64,000 bases of DNA, from positions 739,791 through 803,790 of the forward strand of contig NC_018312.1 of assembly GCF_000234665.1 (NCBI RefSeq), in the 5' to 3' direction. The translations under genes were made by a program, and so were the position numbers. The DNA is from Leishmania mexicana MHOM/GT/2001/U1103 (Eukaryota > Euglenozoa > Kinetoplastea > Trypanosomatida > Trypanosomatidae). Below the pieces are notes generated by a model. It was not told the DNA's origin and did no database searches. It was given only the letters and a program-made list of their open reading frames with translations. Below are positions 48,588 through 58,248 of the stretch, in pieces (within the stretch, counting starts at the first letter, position 1; each line of letters starts with the position of its first letter).

Positions 48588-49151
48588 TTTCACCGTGTCC
48601 GTTCTCCGCCATACAACGTGAGAGCCCGACAACACCCTGCCCGGCATGTCACAGGCCCCCATCGCGTGGTGCGAAGCAGTCGTACACACGCTCTACAGCA
48701 ATGCGCCGACGCCGTCATACGAGCACGGCCTCCGCCTCATAACCCTACCAGTCGGCCCGCCTCGCCGGTCCCCGCCTGGTGCGTCCCTCGGGGTAGCTCA
48801 GGCCCCTCCCCCACACACCAGCAGGCGGTGTGAGGGGCGGGGAGACGTCCGAGTCGCGGCGACACCATGCCCACCAGATGGATGCTGCACGTGCGTTCAC
48901 TGCTGCAGGCCGCTCCGGCGCAACGCCATCCACGACCTGACCGCCCACATCAGCAGCGACACATCGCTCTGACCTCCCCTACGCCACAGGTGCTTAACCC
49001 CGTCACCACCAGAGGTCGCTCAGCATTGGCGGGGGATAGGGGTGGGGGGCTGCTTGGCTTCCTCCCACACAACGTGGGGTGTAACTAACCGCGTGATGCC
49101 GCGCACTGAGGTGGCCGATGTCGTCAGGAAGCGCAAATGGTAAACGAAAAA
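48588..49151. mobile_element. SIDER-like dispersed repeat, copy 2
   Basis: Colinear with copy 1 over its whole length and with copy 3 up to 49071. It has a 33-base 5' extension shared with copy 3 (starting TTTCACCGTGTCCG) and the same A-rich 3' end as copy 1. It lies about 1.1 kb downstream of the stop of the 440-aa gene and would be in that transcript's 3' UTR or in the spacer. Confidence 0.7.
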
Positions 49152-50241
49152 AGAACAGCGACAGCGTCCCATCATCTCCCGAGCACTTGGCAATAGTACA
49201 CTGCCCCTTCACAAGTGTATTTGGGAGGCATTGCCCTTTTTGTTTGTGTCGCTCGTCAACGCACACGCACATACGCGCACACACGTTGGCAGCGTATGTA
49301 TACACACACATATACATATACATATATGTACTTATATATTCATCGACACAAATGGCACGAGCACACTCGTCGATGAAAGCAGAAAAGAAAAAGATGAGGA
49401 AGGCGCCCCTCACCAAACCAACAAAATAAGAAAAGTGAAAAAAAACGACACGGAATAGGCGCGCAGCGGGCTCATGTGAGGCCCACAAAATCAACTTTGG
49501 GCCGCTCTTCCGCTCGTCATTAGCGTGTCCATGTGTGTGTGTGTGTGTGCACGCACCTCACCAATTTTCTAGCCGGAAAGCACGTGTAATAAAAATGGAA
49601 AAGATCACAATCAAGTTTCAGGTAGAAACCTGAAGAGAATTGTATAGTTGCTTAGACGGAGAGAGGGAGAGGGAGAGGGAGGGAGTCGCAAGGAAAAGGT
49701 GGTGAAGTGCGTAAAGGAAAATGAGGTTGCTTCGCTTCTTTGAGTGCGATGCACAGCTGTATTACAGTGTGGCCACAGCTGGGAGGAAGAAAATGAGAGC
49801 TGTGCGCAGGTGGGGAGAGATAGTAAAACAGACAATATAGAGAGAAGCAGAAGATGGTCGAGCGCATACATCTCAGAGAGGTGGTGAAGGAGGGAGATCA
49901 AAAGAAAAAAAAGCGGCCGAAAAGGAAGAGGCCCACGTCAAGTGGCAGAGCAGCAGGGCAACAGCGCAAACATAAAAACAAAGCCTCTCGCCAGACGTGT
50001 GTGTATGTGTGTGGGTGTGTGTGTGTGTGTTCGCGGCGTGAATGCGCACCCCTGACGCAAAGAACGCGGTGTAGACAAAGAGGAAGACCGGGAGTGATGC
50101 GGAAGTGGTAATGAGAAGGCGAGTGTGTCGGCCCAAAAACCCCTCGAGGCAACAAAGTGAACGTCAAACGTCGGAGAAAGCCGGTAAGAAAACGAAGTAG
50201 GGATGCGGTAAAAAAAAAACCGACGTTGACCCGTTCTTGGT
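49152..50241. other. Intergenic: 3' flank of the 440-aa gene
   Basis: No supported gene. CA/TA-rich sequence near 49290-49340, a GT run at 49533-49549, a GGGAGA block near 49655-49685 and a GT run near 50000-50030. Confidence 0.7.
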
Positions 50242-51564
50242 CTACTGAATCAAACGGCCCCTCGCTCGTGGCCAATCCTCGTCGTCGGTCATGCGCACCG
50301 CTGGTGTGTTCAATGCATCCGAGGAAGACGTAAAGAAGCGGTTGTTCGTGTTCTGAGAGCCTCCAACATTCGCGAATTCGTGGCCGTTGACGTGCTCGGC
50401 GCTCATGGAAGTATTGGTGTTGCTGTTGGTACGGGATGAGGTGACGTCCATGATAGAGAGACGTAGCGCAAAGGCATCGCTCTGCTGGCCAGGAACCATG
50501 AGTGAGGCGGTAACAGGGTGGTTTCGGGTGGGAAAAACTGTGCGCGGCGTCAAAGTCCGATGAGACGCCGGTGACCCTCTTGCCGGGGAAGGATGACTCG
50601 TGGTAGGCGTCCACTGAGCAACCCGTGCGCTGTTGGCGATCACGGGTCCTGGGGGGTGGGCACCGTCGTTCGTGTGATGCTCCGCCCCGAAGCCGGTGCG
50701 GGATGAACGGTGGGGTGACGTGCGCACGCCATTGCTGTCTGCCGCCGAGTTGGGCGTGCTATCCTGTAAGGGGTTCAAGGACGCGATCGCGGACGGGTAG
50801 CAGTATATCCCGGCGTGCGCTCCAGTCGTACGCGGAGCCTGCACCTCGAGTGCGCGCAGAGATGCATCCGTGGAGAAGTGACGCTGGCAGGGATCGCTGC
50901 CCTGCAGCAGCGGGCTGAGCACAGGTACCATGCCGACCTGATCCTCGGTGCCAGGGGAGCTGGACCGGCTGCTGCAGCTGTCGAGTTCGCCCTCCCGTGG
51001 GAAGACCGGCGAGCCGCCGGAGCCGAAGGGGGCAGCAAGAGTCACCGTGGTCTCGGCGGCCGACGGCGAGCTGAGAGGGACAGCGCCGGTGCTAGCGCGC
51101 GCCGTCACACTCCTCGCCACCGCAAAGCCGGCCCCACCTTGCTTCTCGGGTTGGGCGACTCCAAAAGGTGCAGCCGTCTTCTCTGTCATCCCGCGCTTAA
51201 GAAACGCGGTAGGGGTGTGCGCCACCACCTCGTAGCCGAGCCCGCTTGCCACACGAACGAAATCCTCGCCGCACTGCAGCGCACGCTGCCGGAGCGCGTC
51301 GGCCTCTGCCCTGCCACTCCATGACCATTGCTCTTCAGTAGACCGCGCGCCTGCGCCGCCGCGTCGACCGCCAAAGGCAGCGCGTGGTACCTTCTCCGTG
51401 TCCGTCTCCTTCAACTCCCTCTCAAGGAAAAAGGCGACATGGCGAGGCTTCTTACCTGTGCAATGGCCGTCTGTCGACGCCTCGGTTGCGGAGAGAGAGC
51501 CTTCGGCAGCAGCGGCCGAGTCGACGTCCGACGCCAGACTCTTTGAGAAGTAACGTCCTGACAT
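50242..51564 (-). CDS. 440-aa protein of unknown function
   Basis: The product opens MSGRYFSKSLASDVDSA, continues with KKPRHVAFFLERELKET near residue 40, and has one block that looks folded around residues 75-125, with EQWSWSGRAEADALRQRALQ and DFVRVASGLGYEVVAHTPTAF. The rest is Ser/Thr/Pro-rich and probably disordered, with NSNTNTSMSAEHVNGHEFAN near the C-terminus. No domain, signal peptide or membrane segment is recognised. The ATG at 51564 sits 33 bases after a TA microsatellite that ends in an AG on the minus strand, so the acceptor may lie at the repeat itself. The longer frame upstream to 51924 crosses this repeat and is rejected. Confidence 0.8.
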   Translation of the reverse strand: MSGRYFSKSLASDVDSAAAAEGSLSATEASTDGHCTGKKPRHVAFFLERELKETDTEKVPRAAFGGRRGGAGARSTEEQWSWSGRAEADALRQRALQCGEDFVRVASGLGYEVVAHTPTAFLKRGMTEKTAAPFGVAQPEKQGGAGFAVARSVTARASTGAVPLSSPSAAETTVTLAAPFGSGGSPVFPREGELDSCSSRSSSPGTEDQVGMVPVLSPLLQGSDPCQRHFSTDASLRALEVQAPRTTGAHAGIYCYPSAIASLNPLQDSTPNSAADSNGVRTSPHRSSRTGFGAEHHTNDGAHPPGPVIANSARVAQWTPTTSHPSPARGSPASHRTLTPRTVFPTRNHPVTASLMVPGQQSDAFALRLSIMDVTSSRTNSNTNTSMSAEHVNGHEFANVGGSQNTNNRFFTSSSDALNTPAVRMTDDEDWPRARGRLIQ

Positions 51565-54055
51565 CGTGCCTTCAGTAACTTTAGCGGCAGGGACGCTATA
51601 TATATATATATATGTATATTCTGTGGTCGGCGTGCGCTGCGGCTCCGCTTGTGTATTGTATGCCTTTTGCAACGAGAGTACCACTCCGCGAAGAAGCCGG
51701 TCCGCGGGGTCGCACGAAAACGGAGGAGTGAGGAATTCCAAAATCGAAGAGCCAGCGGCGGCGGTGCTCACAAAACGGAAACGGATATGCGAGGACACAC
51801 ACACACGCATACACGCATACACGTATACAAAGGGGGCGAAGAACGCCGATGAGATGAGCAGTAATAGAGGAGAAGGATGAACAAAAAAGGGGAAGAGAGG
51901 GGGAATGGGGAGCAGCCGAGCCACGCTTCAATAAGTGTGGAAGGAGAGCAGCGAAGCAGCCCAAGAGGAGAACAAAAGAAAACCCCAAAGGAGGAACGAA
52001 AAAGGAGCAGACACGTTTGTTGCCGCTGCGCTTGCTACTCTGGCCCACGCTCAAGGCATGTACTCGACAGAGCAGGAAGGACGACGCGACACAGGAGACA
52101 GCGAAGACGGAGAAGAAAAGCGCACGCACACACGCACAGGCACACACACACACACACAAGCACCCTCGCTCAAAGATGAGGGAGAGGAAAGAAGGAAAAA
52201 TGACGCCTGCTCAGACACACTCACCGGCACACCGATGGCCAGAGAAGCTGCGACGACGGCAGAGAGACAAAGCAAAAGAAGGTACACAAAAGTGAAACGA
52301 AGTGCCTCGAAGACGGCAGAGAACCACAACTAGAATAGCCCAAGCGCGAAAATGACGATATATATATTCTTTTTTGGGGAGAGGCGTATTGTATCGATCT
52401 CCCTGCGCTCCTCAGCTGCTCGGGCAGCGTAGAGTACACACACGTGCACAGCCAAGGAGAACAAAGAAAAGAGGAAAGGTGTTGCGTTGAGTAGAAAACG
52501 CAGGGCGACGAGGAAGATGAGAGCGAAGAGCCCCCCCCCCTCCGAAAAAAAAAGAGACAGAGGACGGAGAAGTCAGAGAGAGAGAAGGATTTGGAGAGGG
52601 AGAGGGATGAACATGGCGAGGGTAGACGACAAAGAAAGCGTTGACGTCGTGTGTGAGAGAGAGAAGGCTTGAATGGGGGGGGAAGGGGGGGAGACAGAAG
52701 GAACGAAAATCTGAGAAAAGGATTTCGACCAAATTTATTGACGGCGACGGCGAGGACAGAGGAAGACGGAAGGAGTGGAGGAGAAATGCACACACACACA
52801 CAGATAGAGAGGTGCAATCTGCTTACGTATCGTGCCTCTCTCTCCTTCCTCTACTGTTTTCTCCTCAGCACGAGAAAGGGAGAACACGAAAAACCTTTCT
52901 GTCAAAAAGCATCAAGGTGTCCTCATCCAATACCGCACACACACACACATACAAAACGCGTAGCAGGCGAGAAAAAGGAAACCAGAGAGAGAAAAGAGGC
53001 ACAACGAAGTACAGTATCGCAAATATGGTTATATAGTGTTTACATATCTGAGGTGGTTGTAGGTCGCTGGTGGACGTGATGCGGGTGACAGCAAAACGGC
53101 GAACTCCTCCTTTCGTCGTCTATTTTCTATGTTTTGTTAGCCTTTCGAGGAAACGGAGTAGGGGGAGGGAGCGAACGGATCGTTTGATGCTAATCGCGAA
53201 CTTTTTCTTTTGCGTGCTCGGAGGTGATGGAGAAGGCGCGTAGGCACACACGCACATACACAAAGATGTGCGTCTCTAGTGAACCCTGAAGAAGGGAAGA
53301 GGGGAGGAGTAAGCAGACGGAGAAAAAAAAATGGAATATAAAAAAAAGACTGCGATGATGTCGGCAACGTGAAAGACGGGACGAAGTGTGAAGCAGCAGC
53401 CCAGCAGAGAAGAGAGAGCGAAACGCCGTATGATGGCCATTACGGGGAGAGCAACGTGCGAGGAAAAGGATGTGACAAGAGATGCGAGAGCAACAAGCCA
53501 GCACCAATCGCAGCAAACCGAAACCAGCAGTAGAACCGGAACTCTTCAGTTTCCCTTCACCAATGGGCGGAGAGGGTTGCAGCGCGCTGACTGTTCACTC
53601 TCTCTGGTGTGCGGCAGACTGGTATTGAATGCCGTCGAGGAACAGCGTAGCTCACACAGGGAATACACATCCGCTGCGCCTGCATGACACACGGCACCCT
53701 TTTTTCCCCTTCAAGGGCGCACGTTGTCTTTCGTTTGTGTGCCTAATTTCCTTTTTTTCTTTGAAGAGGGTCTGAAAAGCAACTTCGAAACGATAACCAA
53801 CGCCTCTTCACCGCCGCCTCGCGTTCAACTTCTCGAACAAAATACAAAAAAAAGTCGGTCTCCGTCTCCCTCTAGACCAACACTTGCAGCGGCGCGAGCT
53901 CGTAAATCCGTCGGAGGCACGCGCACTGTAAAGCGTGCGGCGATACGAAAAGCGAAGCACGTAAGTACGCGTGCGTCGAGTACCTCTTCGATCTGTCGCC
54001 TCCTCATCACGTACAGAGACACAGAGGCAAGAAACTCAAGTCGAAGGAAGCCACC
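51565..54055. other. Intergenic: 3' flank of the 574-aa gene and 5' flank of the 440-aa gene
   Basis: About 2.5 kb without a supported gene. TA runs at 51597-51613 and 52359-52366, CA run near 52140-52160, C10 at 52531-52540 followed by an A run, and several purine blocks. Confidence 0.7.
51597..51613. repeat. TA microsatellite in the 5' flank of the 440-aa gene
   Basis: A 17-base TA run starting 33 bases upstream of the ATG at 51564; on the minus strand it ends in TATAG, supplying a candidate acceptor AG. Confidence 0.9.
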
Positions 54056-55780
54056 CTACGGAGGGCCGATGGGGCGTTTCATCGCAATCCGGTAAGCTCT
54101 TGTTGTCGCAATGCTGGCGACCAAGAGAGGCTGGAAAAAGAGGAAGATCATAACGACAATGGTGATGCCGGCCAGGACCGGCTTCTGCAGCCGCGGCACT
54201 TGACGGAGGTCAAGCCCCAGATACTCGTCGTAAAACTCGTAGGCGCCGCACCGAACCTGCAGCTGATACAAGCACCAGCCTACCAGCACCATGTAAAAAA
54301 CGTGGAGCCAGTCCGTGTATGGGTACGACATCATGACATGAAACGTGGTGTTTCTGTCTGCGTAATCAAAATCAGTCAGTATGTAGCGCATCTGCCGCCG
54401 CTGCACCGCCTCGAGGCCCAAGGTGCGGTACAGCAGATGGGTGTCCTCCTTCGATTTGTCCTCCATCGCCACGTAGTCATCACGCGCGTCCTTGCGTCCA
54501 ATCAGCGCATTCATTCCGCGCCGCACCTGTGCGACAAGGGGGTGGCTCTTGTGCGCATTGTGCAGCGCCCTCAGCTCATCACCGTCTCCCTTCAATTTCC
54601 CGAGCTCCACCGTGGGCGGAAATGCATAGCCCTGGAAGCGCAAGACGCCTTGCTGTTGCATGATCGTAACAGGGTCGTAGGCGCGCGGTCCAGACAGCAG
54701 CTCCGCCTGCAACTTGGTGCTACTGTGGTGGTAATCGATCGGCTGCCCCTCCAAGCCGCGCTCCACCTCTTCCGCCGTGTAAACGGGCCCTTTGGCACCC
54801 TTCGTCGCAGTCCCCTCTGCGCTATACTTGGAACGGAAGTCCGCGAGAAGTTTATCATACTGCGGGGTGCCCTGGTAGTACTCGAGCTTCTTGATGGCCG
54901 CCTCCAGCTGCTTGGCGGTGGGTTTCGGGGCCGCCCGCTGCCTCTCATCTTCCAGCTCCTCCGGCGTCATCTCTACGGCAGCAAACTCGTGCGACGCTGC
55001 GAACATGCTTTGTTCCTTTGTGGTGCTACAGCTACTGTCTGCGCCAACACCACCACCGCTCAAGACGCCACCCGTGGGTTCGGTGCCGAGCGGTGTTGAC
55101 TCCGATCCCCGGTGGGGAGCGTGTTCTCGGAGGATGTGCAGGCGACTACGGTGCGATGCATCCAGTGCGCCAACCGCCGACGCATCCCCCTCTGCAGCAG
55201 GCAGTGCCCGTGGAGCGCTGTAGTAGTACGCGCTCGTGTCGATCCCAGAACGTTGAAGAAAAGACTGCCCAGCGTACACGCTTGTACTGCGCACTCTCGC
55301 AGCGTCAGCATCCATGTAGATAGGGGCGGCCCGTTGGCGCTCAGCAACCGACGGAGCCCGCTCAAGGCCTTCCGGGAGCGGTACCTCCTCGCTGCGGCGC
55401 GTCAGATGTTGTAATGGGCTACCCGGCTTGAGAAAAGCGAGTGATTCATCGCTCGGGTCGCGCTCCTCGGGCGGGACATAGAGCGCAGGTCTCGGTGGCG
55501 CTGGGGTATCAATGATGGGTGGCAACTCATCGCTGCACGTGGGTCCCTTGGGACTGGATTCAGTTGTTTTATTCGCTTGCGGGCCTTGTGGGATAGCAAT
55601 GGTGCGGGTGTCGGTGACGCTAGTACTGCTGAAATACCGTGCGACGGCAAGGCTTTCGGTAATCAGAAGAGAAGCTCTGCAGTGTGGTCGCCACGCACGT
55701 CCGTTACTGGAGCGAGGCAACACACTTAGGGAGCGGCCAGCCGCCGTAGCAGCGCATTCTGTAAAGTATCTACCCTTCAT
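54056..55780 (-). CDS. 574-aa protein with N-terminal mitochondrial-like leader and two C-terminal membrane spans
   Basis: The start MKGRYFTECAATAAGRSLSV leads into an Arg/Ser-rich, nearly acid-free segment to about residue 60 with VARYFSSTSV, typical of trypanosomatid mitochondrial leaders. A Pro/Ser-rich middle follows. From about residue 275 there is a more ordered part with AKQLEAAIKKLEYYQGTPQY and PVTIMQQQGVLRFQGYAFPP. Two hydrophobic segments near the end, WLHVFYMVLVGWCLYQL and VLAGITIVVMIFLFFQPLLV, flank a loop containing YEFYDEYLGLDLRQVPR. This suggests an inner-membrane protein with a large soluble N-terminal part. I do not recognise the family. The ATG at 55780 opens the leader; another ATG lies 17 codons upstream. 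Confidence 0.85.
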   Translation of the reverse strand: MKGRYFTECAATAAGRSLSVLPRSSNGRAWRPHCRASLLITESLAVARYFSSTSVTDTRTIAIPQGPQANKTTESSPKGPTCSDELPPIIDTPAPPRPALYVPPEERDPSDESLAFLKPGSPLQHLTRRSEEVPLPEGLERAPSVAERQRAAPIYMDADAARVRSTSVYAGQSFLQRSGIDTSAYYYSAPRALPAAEGDASAVGALDASHRSRLHILREHAPHRGSESTPLGTEPTGGVLSGGGVGADSSCSTTKEQSMFAASHEFAAVEMTPEELEDERQRAAPKPTAKQLEAAIKKLEYYQGTPQYDKLLADFRSKYSAEGTATKGAKGPVYTAEEVERGLEGQPIDYHHSSTKLQAELLSGPRAYDPVTIMQQQGVLRFQGYAFPPTVELGKLKGDGDELRALHNAHKSHPLVAQVRRGMNALIGRKDARDDYVAMEDKSKEDTHLLYRTLGLEAVQRRQMRYILTDFDYADRNTTFHVMMSYPYTDWLHVFYMVLVGWCLYQLQVRCGAYEFYDEYLGLDLRQVPRLQKPVLAGITIVVMIFLFFQPLLVASIATTRAYRIAMKRPIGPP

Positions 55781-57572
55781 TCCAACAGTAGCCCTGTCCA
55801 CAACGTCCCGATGCCCTGTCGATGGCAACAAAAGGGGCTATCAACCCCACCACCCAGCATTTGCGGGCGCTACTCTACTCCACCACCTCCTAGAGCAGAG
55901 ACAAGACCCCCACCGAGAGGTCAAGGAGGGCAGAAGTGCGTTTGATGGCCTCCTGTAAAGGTGCAAGGCAGCGAGCGACTGCGTGTCAAAGGTGTAAAGG
56001 CAGCCGTGAGTGGTCACGGAAGCGAGCCAGAAGAGGGATAGTGCGCGATATCCTTTTCTTCGATAGAGATCACCTTCATACAGGCACACAGGAATCAAGT
56101 GGGGTGAAGGGCTACGAAAAAAAAGAAGCACGGCGGAGAGTAGAGTGTCCTTTTCTCATCAGGCAGCAAAAAGAAAGGGGGCGCATATCGCCGCTCTGGG
56201 GAATGAAAGGCGAAAACGCGCGCTACCAGCAGCAGCCGAGTGTGGCTCGTGCCGCGCGCGAGTCGTTCCGTGCGGCGGCCGTGCTCTCTCCTTTCATTGG
56301 GGGGGGGGCAAGTCCAGATTGTCGCTGCCCCCCCCCCCCGCCAGGTCCAATGATCTCAATAAAAAGAGAGGGAGGGAAAGCTTGTGCGAGCCGAGCTCGG
56401 GACCGTCCCTGTATCAGTACAGATCCTTTTTTTGTTGTTGCAGATAAATGTTTTGTTGTCGCTCGTTCTCCCAACTGGGAGCACAAAAGGGCAGATAAAT
56501 AAGTCATACTGAAAGGGAAACGTGTGTACACGGAACGCACACACACGCATCCAGAAAGCACCAAGCGCAGATAAAAATAGAAATAGTCACTAATAGACAT
56601 GAATTCATAATAAATAAATAAAATAAACGAATGAAAAGAAAGGCAACAGCAACAAGGAAAGGAAACGAAGAAAAGAAAGAAAGGGAGGGGGTGCACGTGT
56701 GTGCTGTGGCGCTACATCACTTTCACGCTACATCACTTCACGCTTAAGCATACAAACAGAAAGCACGGCGAGGAGGGGTGAAAAGAAATAAGAAACAAAG
56801 AAAAAAAAGCACGAAGTGAAAAAAGATATGACACGGAAAGGGATGAAGCACGGTGCTACGAAATAAAAGAGAGAGAGAGAGCCCATCTGCAATACTGTTG
56901 TTTCACAGCAAATGTACGCCAGCGCACCTTCTCTGACTCCTCAGAGTTGCATGAGTGCAACCACATGATGAGTCATCTTCTTTTTTTTTCATTTTTTGAG
57001 AGGTGGAGAGTTTTTTTGTTGCCGTTTGCCTTCCTTTTTCCATGCTCGTTCCGTCAAGGTGCGTCAAGATGAGCGCTCCCCGATTCGCTCCTGAGCCCTT
57101 CTCAGCGTCGGCGAGTGATTAGAGAAACCGCAGCCACGACTCCACACTGAAGTTCTGATGACCTGGAGTAGATATATGCACAGCCATGTCATCTGCTCAT
57201 ATTAGGTGGTGGCATCTCTCTCTGTGAATCAAAGGAGTGGGACCGTGGATAACAGAAACTAAACATCCCACACAAATGTATGAGAGTCTACCACACGCAA
57301 CACAGAGAGGTCCTCCGACTGCGGTGTCATCCCTTACTGCGGCTCCTCGATGTTCTACAGCCTAAAGAGAAGACGACTCAGTGACATCGGGTTTGCTTCA
57401 TCGGAACCCTCTTACACACGGCCTGAATTGCGCCGAGACACGTATGACAACACGCTGCACAGATCGATCACGAAACAAAGGTGAGCTTACTCCGGCCCTC
57501 CGCAGCTCCGTCCCTGCAGTCAACCTGCGGTGCACTCCACTCCTTCCCACTCCGGTTTCAACTCTTTTTACT
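55781..57572. other. Intergenic: OvoA 3' flank and 5' flank of the 574-aa gene
   Basis: No supported gene. Notable items are the G10/C12 inverted pair at 56299-56339, an A/T-richer stretch near 56565-56660, and a T run near 56981-56990. Confidence 0.7.
56299..56339. other. Perfect 11-bp G/C stem with 17-base loop
   Basis: Plus-strand G10 followed by C (56299-56309) is perfectly complementary to G followed by C10 (56327-56337), with C12 in total reaching 56339. Either RNA strand could form an 11-bp GC-only hairpin. Confidence 0.85.
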
Positions 57573-58162
57573 TTTCACCGTGTCCGTTCTCTGCCATACA
57601 ACGTGAGAGCCCGACAACACCCTGCCCGGCATGTCACAGGCCCCCATCGCGTGGTGCGAAGCAGTCGTACACACGCTCTACAGCAATGCGCCGACGCCGT
57701 CATACGAGCACGGCCTCCGCCTCATAACCCTACCAGTCGGCCCGCCTCGCCGGTCCCCGCCTGGTGCGTCCCTCGGGGTAGCTCAGGCCCCTCCCCCACA
57801 CACCAGCAGGCGGTGTGAGGGGCGGGGAGACGTCCGAGTCGCGGCGACACCATGCCCACCAGATGGATGCTGCACGTGCGTTCACTGCTGCAGGCCGCTC
57901 CGGCGCAACGCCATCCACGACTTGACCGCCCACATCAGCAGCGATACATCGCTCTGACCTCCCCTACGCCACAGGTGCTTAACCCCGTCACCACCAGAGG
58001 TCGCCCAGCATTGGCGGGGGATAGGGGTGGGGGGCTGCTTGGCTTCCTCCCACACAGAGTCGGTACTGGGCCCTGGACACCACGCTTAGGTATCCCCCCT
58101 CTCCTCCACTGCCTTCAGGGGGTTGGGGAGAAACAAGGGAAAAAAAAACAGAAAAAAGGGTT
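57573..58162. mobile_element. SIDER-like dispersed repeat, copy 3, with a different 3' end
   Basis: Identical in layout to copy 2, including the 33-base 5' extension, through 58056. It then diverges into about 80 bases not found in the other copies and ends in its own A-rich tail (about 58139-58156). It lies about 90 bases beyond the OvoA stop and would form most of the OvoA 3' UTR. Confidence 0.7.
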
Positions 58163-58248
58163 GAAGGTGAGAGATTCACAGCCGAGCGACGTGTGTCAAC
58201 GTGGCGACGCTGCTCCGTCGGCATCGACAGAGACTCTTTTGCGCACTC

